Positions 7,075 through 15,580 of a stretch of 33,824 nt of DNA are shown here, one piece after another. Origin of the DNA: a virus. The first letter of the stretch is position 1; every line of letters begins with the position of its first letter. Location of the stretch: the IMG/VR virus record IMGVR_UViG_3300025083_000120, positions 1-33,824 of that record. One strand, 5' to 3'. Under the pieces are notes generated by a model. It had not been told where the DNA came from. It saw only the letters and a list, made by a program, of their open reading frames with translations, and did no database searches. The position numbers were made by a program, and so were the translations under genes.

Positions 7075-10000
7075 TTAAGACGATTGGAATTACAGAAGAA
7101 GAGTATCAACTTTTTGCAGCTGAAGTAAGGCGGCGCGGTCGGTTAAGACCTGCAGAGTATGAGCATATTCCTCATGTAGTTAACGGCGACCCAGTAACCG
7201 CCACACTTGTAAGTATTGCGGTCAGTCTTATACTAACTGGCGTTTCATACCTGCTGACGCCAAAACCTAAAGCACCTGAAGCATCAAAACGATCACAGCT
7301 AGACCTTGGCAGCGTCAACGCTGCAAGCCGTTTTGTCCCAAGCCGTGGGTTTGACAGCTTAAATGAGCTTGCAGATTACGGTTCTCCCATACCGATCATT
7401 TTTGGTCGTTATGTCAAGGCTAAAAAAGTTGGCGGGATGTTGGTTACGCCAAAGCTTGTTTGGTCACGGATGTTTAGCCATGGAACGCAGCAATCAGCCA
7501 AGTTGATGTTTGTTGTTGGCGAACACGGTTTTGCCGATGGTGTTAGCCCTGATGGGATTATTGAGCCTGAGCTTGAAGGTATTTTTCTCGGCAACAACGC
7601 CTTAGACATTCTGTTCAGCGACTTTTTTGCGTTCTATTGGAAACGCAACTCACCAATGCTGACGGATGGGCTTACTGATTCAGCGTCAAGCTTTAACCGT
7701 TTGGAGCGGAGAAATCTTTTTTATGGATCGGCTGGCGACCCGAGCAAAGGAGATCCGTTCGAGTATGCGAGTGATGATGATGTATTTGAATGCCCAAGCG
7801 ATACCGGAGCTAGGTCTAAAAGTTTTTGTCATGCGTTTTCGCCTACTAATAATACTCAGTTTGGGGTGTACGGGGCTATTCCTAATGGCACTGGTTACAG
7901 GGTAAATTTTGAGCTTGTGCCAATCATTAAGGGAACTGAAGACAAACAAAAGCACGCATTAACGGTGCGTCAAATGAAAATTACTGGCGACAAAGATTCA
8001 AATTTTGACATAGGCAACGAAAATTTGTTAAAAAAAGTACGGCGGTTTTACATGGATGGCGAAGGCCGTCAGTACAGCCCACGCATGGGTTTAAGCGCAC
8101 TTATAAGAACAAACGGAACAGTGCTTGACGTGCCAGGTAATAACTTAACTGAAAGAGATCGAGTTGATGTTGGCGACATTGTTGAATTTGAAATCAAGAA
8201 AGGAGAAATTCCAGAAAACAAGTATCAGCGCAGCAATAACAGAGGCGGTGAAAACGTTGATGACATTAATGCTACGGTCGAGGCAGAGCAGCTTGCAGCC
8301 GATGAAGCAATGCAGGTTGGAGAGCAATTTGCTGTTGGCAACGTATTGTTTGTGGTTATAGGGCGCAGGCATCAACGGTTTGACCCTACGATCGATATGA
8401 CTCAAAAAATTAGCTTAAGGTGTATTGATACTGACGAGTCGCAAGATGCAAGGATTGGTTTTGTAAACGACCATGAAGTTATAGATCCTGAAAAAGATTT
8501 TATTGCTGATGGGAGTGGAGTTAAACCTATATTTTATCCCGTAACAAGAATTGCTACCGCTATCGTCAGAAACAACAAGCCCGCTGTTGTAACTGAGATA
8601 GGCATCCGAAGTAGAGTTTTTCAACGGCTAAATGGCATTTGCTCTTTTAACAATCTGCCCACTCCAGACCAGTTAGACAAGTTTCAGCAGAACGAAGTAT
8701 CAGTGCGCTCTGGAACGTACACAGGCTCAATCGTCAGGTCTTCTGTGTTTCAAGTTTACGTGCGCGAAGCTGGCGTAGATAGCAGCAACAATGCCTTTAG
8801 ATTTAGACGTATAGATTTATTTTTTGTTGTCAGGGGCAGCACGCCTGTTGATCAATACAACTTCATCAGGTTCAAGCATCCACAAGGAGAGCCTAAGGAG
8901 CTTGAATACAAGTTTGTATCAGTCGCGGCATCTGAGGTAGCGCAGTTGTCTGACGATGAAGAAATGATTCTTCTTTCCGCGTCAATTTCTGACGTAATAG
9001 AACCACTTGTTTTTGAAGATAAGAATATTTCAAGTCTTGGAAGATTTGAAATAGAAACGGCTGGCTCCAGGATCAGAAAGAAAGATATTGAAAAGAACAA
9101 AGAATTTTTACGCAACCCAAAAACCAAAATAGTTGGTGAAGAGACCACGGTGCCTTCAGCAGTACAACCCAATTCCGCGAGACCTGCGGATCAGGGTGGT
9201 GTATTTCGCCGTGCCATCTCAATGGTTGAGCACGCAAATGCAGGCAACCTAGAGCCGCCTGGTCGGATGGGTTCTTTTACCTTTGCAATTTTTGGCAATG
9301 CTGATAATTACCCAGGCGGTGAAGGAACACAAAGAACTTTAAACACTCGCGAAGACCTGCCTGGTAACAGATGGGTCAGGGTGCAATGGACGGTCGACAA
9401 GCGAGCATTGCTAGCTGATCAATACGCAAGAGCCAATAACGGTCAAATTTATGTTTGGCGAATACTTAGTGCACAAGTAATTGGTAGTTCTCCAGGGTTC
9501 AATAAGAACGATCTTATTCTCATTAGGCGTGGAGAGGGTTCAACAGAAGGCACAGAGCAGCCAGGCTATTCCAATTCTCCTTATCCAAGCAGCAATAATT
9601 TCAGAGACAATCATCCTTCTGGGCAAGCAATTCGGTGGTCCGGGTTTTACTACAGGATTACGGACATTAACACCACAAGCGTGCCTGAAGGGCGCATGGG
9701 TGGCTATTTCTATGACATCTTTGGCGATGCAGAAAATCTTGCACTTGGAACAAAAAGCAGCGCAATTAAAAGCATTCAAGAAGGAAGTAAAAGAATAAAA
9801 ATCAGACTTAATGTTGAGGTGATGAGTTTACCTGCGGGTCACTTTACTGGCCTGACAAAGAAGTGGAATTTTTCCGGCCCTGTTGAAGTTATTAATGACG
9901 GTTACACGACAAGCGACTGGGATAAGGACGAAACTTTCACGCACACTGAGACCATTTCTCCTGCCAATAACGCTTTTTACTGGACTTATAACCAAGTAGG

Positions 10001-11411
10001 TTTCCAATACAGGGTCGCTGATCTTGTGACTACCCCTGGTACGTCTGAATTAACAGGAGATACCGAATTTGAAAATCATAGTCAGTATGCAGATCTAAGT
10101 TTCTATAGAGGTTTGGTGCAAAAATCAAACGAATCAGAGCCTGAGCACAGCATTGTTTACGTCAACGAAGTTCTACCTAACAGCAAAGTTCCAGAATATA
10201 ACGGTTTAACAATTGCCGGTTTATCGCTCAAGGCTAGCCGTAACTTTACAAGCTTGGACCAGCTGCGTTGCTGGATCGGGCAAGGAATACCTGTGAAACG
10301 TTTGCATCCTGATACGACTGCTTCTGCAAACAACCCTTATGACGAACCGGGTGATTTGTATTACCAAGCGTCGGTTGGCCCAAGCCACTTATTCACCGAC
10401 CTTGTTTTTTATCTGCTGACTGACAGGCAAGGTGGAGCGGGCAACCTTATGGGCATGACCCCAGATAATGCGTTCTTGCTGAACGTAGATGATTTCAGAG
10501 AGGCCGCTAGGTTCATTCACCAGCAAGAATTGTTTTTTAATGGAGCGATTACAGAACGCACAAACCTTCGTCAATACATCACAGACACTGCGCCTTATTT
10601 CTTGTGCAACTTTGTGATGATGGATGGGAAATTTTCTCTGCTGCCAGCTCTTCCGTACAACAAAGCAAGCGGTCACATCAACACCGGGCCAGTACCAATT
10701 GATCAGCTGTTTACGTCAGGCAACATCTTGGAAGACAGCTACAAGCTCGAATATTTAAGAAGCGAAGAGCGCAGAAACTTTACAGCCACAGTTCGGTATC
10801 GGTTTGAGTCGCGCAATAAACTCCCAGAAGAAAGAGTTATGAAAGTAAAAATAAAAGGCAGCCCATCAGCAAACTTGCCGGAAGAAAATTTTGATCTGAC
10901 ACAGTTCTGCACTTCTAGGGGCCACGCTGTTAAGGTCGCGCAATACTTCTTAGGTCTTCGTAAGTTTGTCACTCATACAATTAGTTTTTCAACAACGATA
11001 GAAGGTTTAAATTTAAGAGCGGGTTCATACATCAAGGTCATTACTGAGTCTTCTCCGTACAGAAGCGCAAATAACGGTACGGTCAGTTCATCAGGGGCGG
11101 TGACAAGTGTCGAAAGCCTCTCTGATGGAATGTATAGCGTCACCTTTTTCCAAGTAGGTTCAGAAGACGTAGACGATGGACGGATGGAAATTAGCGGTGG
11201 GAGGGTGGCTGACACCAGATTCCACAATTCTGTGTTCACTGTCCAAGACGGCAACAAGAGCGAGAACGTTTATGTTGTTGAGCAGTTAACGTTTTCGCAG
11301 GAGGGCACAGTGGATATTGTGGCTTCTGAGCATAATTGCACTAGCGATGGAGCTAGTGAGCTTGCCAAATTCGTTGAAGACCCCAACTCTGTAGAAGTGG
11401 AGGATGTCTAA
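6969..11411 (+). CDS. Tail tip attachment / host specificity protein, gpI-gpJ-like fusion
   Basis: A 1480-residue protein. The N-terminal 100 residues carry a hydrophobic stretch at about 76-97 (VTATLVSIAVSLILTG) followed by LLTPKPK, as in lambda gpI. The sequence then runs into SRGFDSLNELADYGSPIPIIFGRY, the standard opening of the gpJ/central tail hub family. The rest is a long beta-rich hub with a fibronectin-like tail region. Two related segments, GRMGSFTFAIFGNADN (about 764) and GRMGGYFYDIFGDAEN (about 906), show an internal duplication of about 140 residues. The ATG at 6969 overlaps the gpK-like gene by 106 bases; an in-frame GTG at 7017 is an alternative start. A TAATG junction links it to the next gene. 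Confidence 0.85.
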   Translation: MADGNFVRQSNIKKDSVVFGPTVSNVPLLPYEKELIKTIGITEEEYQLFAAEVRRRGRLRPAEYEHIPHVVNGDPVTATLVSIAVSLILTGVSYLLTPKPKAPEASKRSQLDLGSVNAASRFVPSRGFDSLNELADYGSPIPIIFGRYVKAKKVGGMLVTPKLVWSRMFSHGTQQSAKLMFVVGEHGFADGVSPDGIIEPELEGIFLGNNALDILFSDFFAFYWKRNSPMLTDGLTDSASSFNRLERRNLFYGSAGDPSKGDPFEYASDDDVFECPSDTGARSKSFCHAFSPTNNTQFGVYGAIPNGTGYRVNFELVPIIKGTEDKQKHALTVRQMKITGDKDSNFDIGNENLLKKVRRFYMDGEGRQYSPRMGLSALIRTNGTVLDVPGNNLTERDRVDVGDIVEFEIKKGEIPENKYQRSNNRGGENVDDINATVEAEQLAADEAMQVGEQFAVGNVLFVVIGRRHQRFDPTIDMTQKISLRCIDTDESQDARIGFVNDHEVIDPEKDFIADGSGVKPIFYPVTRIATAIVRNNKPAVVTEIGIRSRVFQRLNGICSFNNLPTPDQLDKFQQNEVSVRSGTYTGSIVRSSVFQVYVREAGVDSSNNAFRFRRIDLFFVVRGSTPVDQYNFIRFKHPQGEPKELEYKFVSVAASEVAQLSDDEEMILLSASISDVIEPLVFEDKNISSLGRFEIETAGSRIRKKDIEKNKEFLRNPKTKIVGEETTVPSAVQPNSARPADQGGVFRRAISMVEHANAGNLEPPGRMGSFTFAIFGNADNYPGGEGTQRTLNTREDLPGNRWVRVQWTVDKRALLADQYARANNGQIYVWRILSAQVIGSSPGFNKNDLILIRRGEGSTEGTEQPGYSNSPYPSSNNFRDNHPSGQAIRWSGFYYRITDINTTSVPEGRMGGYFYDIFGDAENLALGTKSSAIKSIQEGSKRIKIRLNVEVMSLPAGHFTGLTKKWNFSGPVEVINDGYTTSDWDKDETFTHTETISPANNAFYWTYNQVGFQYRVADLVTTPGTSELTGDTEFENHSQYADLSFYRGLVQKSNESEPEHSIVYVNEVLPNSKVPEYNGLTIAGLSLKASRNFTSLDQLRCWIGQGIPVKRLHPDTTASANNPYDEPGDLYYQASVGPSHLFTDLVFYLLTDRQGGAGNLMGMTPDNAFLLNVDDFREAARFIHQQELFFNGAITERTNLRQYITDTAPYFLCNFVMMDGKFSLLPALPYNKASGHINTGPVPIDQLFTSGNILEDSYKLEYLRSEERRNFTATVRYRFESRNKLPEERVMKVKIKGSPSANLPEENFDLTQFCTSRGHAVKVAQYFLGLRKFVTHTISFSTTIEGLNLRAGSYIKVITESSPYRSANNGTVSSSGAVTSVESLSDGMYSVTFFQVGSEDVDDGRMEISGGRVADTRFHNSVFTVQDGNKSENVYVVEQLTFSQEGTVDIVASEHNCTSDGASELAKFVEDPNSVEVEDV

Positions 11412-11791
11412 TGGCTTTCCCTGATTTAGTCCCTACCGCTCGCACGTATGACGCTGGCGACTTCCCCGTCAAGGTCTTTAAGAGTCAAAACGGCGTTGAG
11501 CATAGGATTTTGTACGGCAGCAACCGCACCAACATGAAGCTGTCTCTGACTTACGCAAACATCCCGGACGCCAACGCCAAGCTGTTTTTAGACCATTACC
11601 AAGAAGAGCAGGGGACGTTTGGCACGTTTGACTTTATGCCTACTGGTTACGTAAAAGGTTGGGAGAGCAATACGAGTGAGCTTGATGCAAAGACTTTTGG
11701 GAATAAGTACAGGTACGAAGGCCCCCCGAAGGTCGTCCAGGTGCGTTCAGGGATTAGCACTGTTACAGTTAATCTGATTGGCGTGCTCTGA
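11411..11791 (+). CDS. Minor tail protein, lambda gpM-like (Phage_min_tail type)
   Basis: A 126-residue protein. The pattern VKVFKSQNGVEHRILYGSN followed by LSLTYANIP and a late GTFDFMPTGY strand resembles the gpM family (PF05939), a component of the tail tip complex. In lambda this gene lies between the tape measure and gpL; here it lies after the gpJ-like gene, so the module is rearranged. It is coupled to both neighbours by TAATG and TGATG overlaps. Family recognition is by eye, so this is a moderate call. Confidence 0.6.
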   Translation: MAFPDLVPTARTYDAGDFPVKVFKSQNGVEHRILYGSNRTNMKLSLTYANIPDANAKLFLDHYQEEQGTFGTFDFMPTGYVKGWESNTSELDAKTFGNKYRYEGPPKVVQVRSGISTVTVNLIGVL

Positions 11792-12261
11792 TGCCCTTTT
11801 TTACCGGCACAAAGGGAAGTCTGTTGCTTGAAGGCAACACCATTGCCTCAGTTCAGAATTGGACTGTCAGCACGACTGTTTCTGTGCTGAACACAAGGAC
11901 TCTTAGCGAGAGCGATGATTTTTTCGAGCCTGATAGCCGCAACACCAGTGGCAGCTGTCGTGTCCTTTATTACAGAGATGAATCAAATTTAAACAACGCT
12001 AGTACGTTTATTAACAAAGTAATTAAAGCGAGAGACGGAAGCCCTGGGCAGGGGGCAAGCCTATTGCAAGGCGATCAAAATACACCAAACGAAGTTCGAT
12101 CTAGTCTTCGACTAAAGGTTGATGATGGGTCGGCAGACGGTCTTTACATTGAGTTGCGGGTAATAATTACGAATGTGACGCTAACGATGTCAGTAGGTGA
12201 AATTTTTGCGGCTGACATTGCGTTCCAAGGGTGTGGCGCCCCAACATTCGTGAATATCTAA
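11791..12261 (+). CDS. Second tail-tube-fold protein
   Basis: A 156-residue protein. The opening FTGTKGSLLLEGNTIASVQN, then WTVSTTVSVLNTRTL and the end of the protein (VGEIFAADIAFQGCGAPTF) form the signature of phage major-tail/tail-tube-like proteins ('G..Gsl...g..ia.v.nWsl....le.T.l...'). Because a tail tube protein is already present at 2064, this one may form a tail tip ring or baseplate-like hub extension rather than the tube. It overlaps both neighbours at start and stop and so is made in step with the tip protein. Confidence 0.6.
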   Translation: MPFFTGTKGSLLLEGNTIASVQNWTVSTTVSVLNTRTLSESDDFFEPDSRNTSGSCRVLYYRDESNLNNASTFINKVIKARDGSPGQGASLLQGDQNTPNEVRSSLRLKVDDGSADGLYIELRVIITNVTLTMSVGEIFAADIAFQGCGAPTFVNI

Positions 12262-13133
12262 TGACTGTATATCTTGGCACGTTTGGCGAGGTTGAATTAA
12301 GACGTGTCTTCGATGGCGGCGAGTTGCGGTCAACGATTAATGTTTCTGACGTAAACGCAACTGAAAAACGGTTCAGCTTTGATTTTGAGCACGGCCAACT
12401 TGTTTCAGGCGATCAAGTCGAAATTACAAGTACGGATGGCAGTGCGCTTGATTTTGTAAATAGCTATACAGATGCAGGCATAAAAAGATTTGTCCATGTT
12501 GACGAGCTAGACGGGATCAGGCTTTACGACAGTTTTGCCAATGCAGTCAGTGGCGGCAAACCAAATGCGATTGCGCTTGCCACTCCAGGCAACTCAATAC
12601 CTATTAAGGTTGTTGTTGAATCTGCTGCGCCGCGTCTTTTAGCTCAGGTACAAAGCTTTGAAATTAATACTGAGCGCGAAACAGTTGACACAACGGTGCT
12701 ATCTGATGAGTTTCGTTCCAGAGTCAATACTTTAATTTCCGGCTCCGGCCGTATTACTGCTTTTTGGGAATATACCGGTGATACGGAAAAAGAGGTACCA
12801 ATGTATTTGTACGAGCTAGCGCACCGCACAAAAGTTGGCAGTAACTTTATTGGGCGTTTTTATATCAAAAAGAACGGCTACAACCCAGGCAACAACGCTG
12901 CTCGCGATGGGGATGAAATTTGGTGGCGCGTTGTGGGAATTATTACATCAGCCGCCATACAGTTTTCACCTGACAGCACTGTTCAAATTACGGCTGATTT
13001 CATAACAACAGGTCCGCTGCGTTTAAGAATGTCAACCCAAGCGCCAGATGCTCTCTTGCAAGAGGACTCTGGTGACATACGCTTGGAGCAAGACAGCACC
13101 GCTAAACTGTCGTTACAGCAGCAGCAATTTTAA
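12261..13133 (+). CDS. Third tail-tube-like or tail tip structural protein
   Basis: A 290-residue protein starting at the ATG that overlaps the previous TAA (12259-12263); an in-frame GTG 30 bases upstream would extend it but lies inside the previous gene and lacks support. The second half, LLAQVQSFEINTERETVDTT followed by a late strand with VQITADFITTGPLRLR, repeats the tail-tube pattern seen in the upstream protein. The first 130 residues look like a separate beta domain. The C-terminal 25 residues (LLQEDSGDIRLEQD) are low-complexity and may be a linker to fibres. No enzymatic motif is present. Confidence 0.5.
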   Translation: MTVYLGTFGEVELRRVFDGGELRSTINVSDVNATEKRFSFDFEHGQLVSGDQVEITSTDGSALDFVNSYTDAGIKRFVHVDELDGIRLYDSFANAVSGGKPNAIALATPGNSIPIKVVVESAAPRLLAQVQSFEINTERETVDTTVLSDEFRSRVNTLISGSGRITAFWEYTGDTEKEVPMYLYELAHRTKVGSNFIGRFYIKKNGYNPGNNAARDGDEIWWRVVGIITSAAIQFSPDSTVQITADFITTGPLRLRMSTQAPDALLQEDSGDIRLEQDSTAKLSLQQQQF

Positions 13134-13150
13134 CCAGGAGCTAGCCGTCC

Positions 13151-15580
13151 ATGGCTGATTTAAAAATTAGTGAGCTAAATGCTCTTGGTGGCTCTGATCT
13201 AGCCGCTGGTGATTTAGTTGCTGTTGTCGATAGCAGCGCCAGTGAGACCAAAAAGCTAACGGTCGGTGACCTAGTCGCAAATGGCGTCACCTTAATTAGT
13301 GATGACACGATCCCTGGGGCGAAGATCCTTTTTGGCGCGGGTGACGTTGCTACAGCAGCTGTTGCCGATTCAGCGATCACGACTGCCAAGCTTGCCAACG
13401 ACGGTGTAACAGCAGCCAAACTTGCCGACGAATCAACGGTTGACCTAGTCACGACGCTTCCAACTTCTGGAGCGTTTATGGGGCAACTGGCATTAGATAC
13501 GGGTGATAACAGGCTGTATTGCTGGAACGGGTCGGCTTGGCTGAGCCTAAAAGCTGCTGGCTCCATCGATGCTGTGACTGGCAGCACGGTTGGTCTGGTT
13601 GACATTGTTGTCACCACCACAGGTTCAAGCGTTGCTATTGCCGCAACTCAGAATGACACTGATGCAGCAAACAAGTTTTTAGCTGGCCCCACTGGCGAGG
13701 GCGGTGCGGTTGTTTACAGAACAATTGATGGCAGTGATATTCCTGTCGCAACGACAAGCGCCAAAGGTGGTGTGGTTGTCAATGGTGAAGGGCTCCGAAT
13801 GGACGCCAACACGATTGAGGTTGATAACGATGTAACGGCCAGCTCAACGCACCATGTCGTCACTTACAGCGTCAAAGGTTTAGTAACTGGCGGCCGTGCT
13901 TTAACGGCTAGTGACTTACCTGCAGCAACTAGCAGCGCAAAGGGTGCTGTTATCCCTGGAACGGGTTTGGCTGTTGACGGTAGCGGCAACCTTAATCACA
14001 GCAACAGCACAACGGCTGGCACTTTCACGAAAGTAACGGTTGATGGTCAAGGCCATATTTCAAGTGGTGCGGTTCTTGCAGCTTCTGACATTCCCAATAT
14101 TTCGGCTTCAAATATTACAAGTGGAACAATTGGCAGCGCACTTTTGGGCACGGCTTCAGTCACAGCCGAAAAAATGGCTGACGCTTCAATTACTAAGTTC
14201 GGCGGTGCTGGCTCAACCGACAACGTCGTTACTTTCCCTGATGGTGATTTCAAGGGTCAGTTTTTCTTCGACGAGCTTAATGAAGACCTTTACATTTTTA
14301 CGGGTACTTCATACTTACCAATCACGATTATCAGCGGCAACCTTGTACTTGCTGGAACGTATGACGCCGCTGCGAACTTGCTTGATAGTGTGACAAGCGA
14401 GGGTAGTGCTGCTGGTTTTACGAGTGGGCAGGCATTGCCTGCTCCAGCTGTCACAAACCAAAACTATTACGTCGTTGTTTCGACTTCTGGTACGGGTTCT
14501 GGTGCAGCGCCTTCAGTTGCACTGGCCCCGCCAGATATGTTGCTGTCTACAGGTGCAGGCGCTGACTTTGTTCTAATTGACGTTTCAAACGCAATTGCTG
14601 GTCAGACTGCTTCAAATATTAGTTTTACGGCTGCTGGAAGTATCTCAGCGACTGATGTTCAAGCTGCAATTCAAGAGCTTGACAGCGAAAAGATTAGTGC
14701 TGCCAGCCCCACATTTACTGGGACGGTGTTACTGGGCCAGAACACTGTATTGGCGTTTGAGGGTTCTGCAGTTGATGAATATGAAACCACGATTACAGCT
14801 ATAAACCCAACTGCAGCTCGCACGATTACATTCCCGGATGTTACGGGAAACGTTGTAACTACGGGTGACATTGGAACAATTTCAAGTGGAATGATTGCTG
14901 ATGGCACGATTGCCAATGCGGACATCAGTGCAACTGCAGAGATTGCAGTCAGCAAGCTTGCAAATGGCAGTGCTCGCCAATTGCTGCAGACAGCTGCTAA
15001 TGGCACAGATGTTGAATTTACCGACAATGTTGATGTTCCTGGAACGTTAGACGTTGGGGGTGTTGCAACGTTCGACAGCACATCACTGTTTGTTGGCAAC
15101 GCTACGTTCAATGGCAGCCTGATCTTTGAGGGTGCAACGCCTGACGCACATGAGCTGACGTTGAGTGTTGCTGATCCAGGTGCTGACGTTACGGTCACGA
15201 TTCCTGCTTCGACTACGACTCTTGCTGGTCTTGCTGTTACTCAGAGCTTTACGAAGGCACAGCGTGGAACGCCTGTTGCATTGACCGATGGGGCAACTAT
15301 TGCTGTTGACATGAGCCTTGGCAATAACTTCAGCGTGACGCTTGCTGGCAACAGAACTCTTGGCGATCCAGCCAACGTGACTGCTGGTCAATCTGGTGTG
15401 ATTGTGGTTACGCAGGATGGAACAGGAAGCAGGACTCTTGCTTATGCGGGCACGAAGTACAAGTTTGCTGGTGGTACGGCCCCAACGTTGACGACAACAG
15501 CTGCTGCGGTTGATGTATTGGCTTATTATTGCGAAAGCGCAACGCGCATCACGGTTACTTCGCTGCTGAACGTTTCATGA
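13151..15580 (+). CDS. Tail fibre protein with repetitive shaft
   Basis: An 809-residue protein, preceded by AGGAG about ten bases before the ATG. The N terminus (ADLKISELNALGGSDLAAGD) is typical of phage fibre proteins. Repeated modules of the type TSAKGGVVVNGEGL and SSAKGAVIPGTGLAVDGSGN, with VTYSVKGLVTGGRALTASDL and FTKVTVDGQGHISSG, are characteristic of cyanophage and prophage fibre shafts. The last 110 residues (IVVTQDGTGSRTLAY, then TLTTTAAAVDVLAYY) match a common fibre C-terminal domain. It probably binds the host cell surface. The next fibre gene overlaps its stop by four bases, so the two may be co-assembled. Confidence 0.85.
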   Translation: MADLKISELNALGGSDLAAGDLVAVVDSSASETKKLTVGDLVANGVTLISDDTIPGAKILFGAGDVATAAVADSAITTAKLANDGVTAAKLADESTVDLVTTLPTSGAFMGQLALDTGDNRLYCWNGSAWLSLKAAGSIDAVTGSTVGLVDIVVTTTGSSVAIAATQNDTDAANKFLAGPTGEGGAVVYRTIDGSDIPVATTSAKGGVVVNGEGLRMDANTIEVDNDVTASSTHHVVTYSVKGLVTGGRALTASDLPAATSSAKGAVIPGTGLAVDGSGNLNHSNSTTAGTFTKVTVDGQGHISSGAVLAASDIPNISASNITSGTIGSALLGTASVTAEKMADASITKFGGAGSTDNVVTFPDGDFKGQFFFDELNEDLYIFTGTSYLPITIISGNLVLAGTYDAAANLLDSVTSEGSAAGFTSGQALPAPAVTNQNYYVVVSTSGTGSGAAPSVALAPPDMLLSTGAGADFVLIDVSNAIAGQTASNISFTAAGSISATDVQAAIQELDSEKISAASPTFTGTVLLGQNTVLAFEGSAVDEYETTITAINPTAARTITFPDVTGNVVTTGDIGTISSGMIADGTIANADISATAEIAVSKLANGSARQLLQTAANGTDVEFTDNVDVPGTLDVGGVATFDSTSLFVGNATFNGSLIFEGATPDAHELTLSVADPGADVTVTIPASTTTLAGLAVTQSFTKAQRGTPVALTDGATIAVDMSLGNNFSVTLAGNRTLGDPANVTAGQSGVIVVTQDGTGSRTLAYAGTKYKFAGGTAPTLTTTAAAVDVLAYYCESATRITVTSLLNVS

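Noticed and set aside
13141-13620. Long reverse-strand ORF opposite the tail fibre gene (159 codons)
   Set aside because: It is a frame shadow of the repetitive Ala/Val/Thr-rich fibre gene; no start context or domain.
14671-15198. Reverse-strand ORF of 175 codons opposite the fibre gene
   Set aside because: Same shadow effect; composition mirrors the fibre repeats and no protein family is visible.
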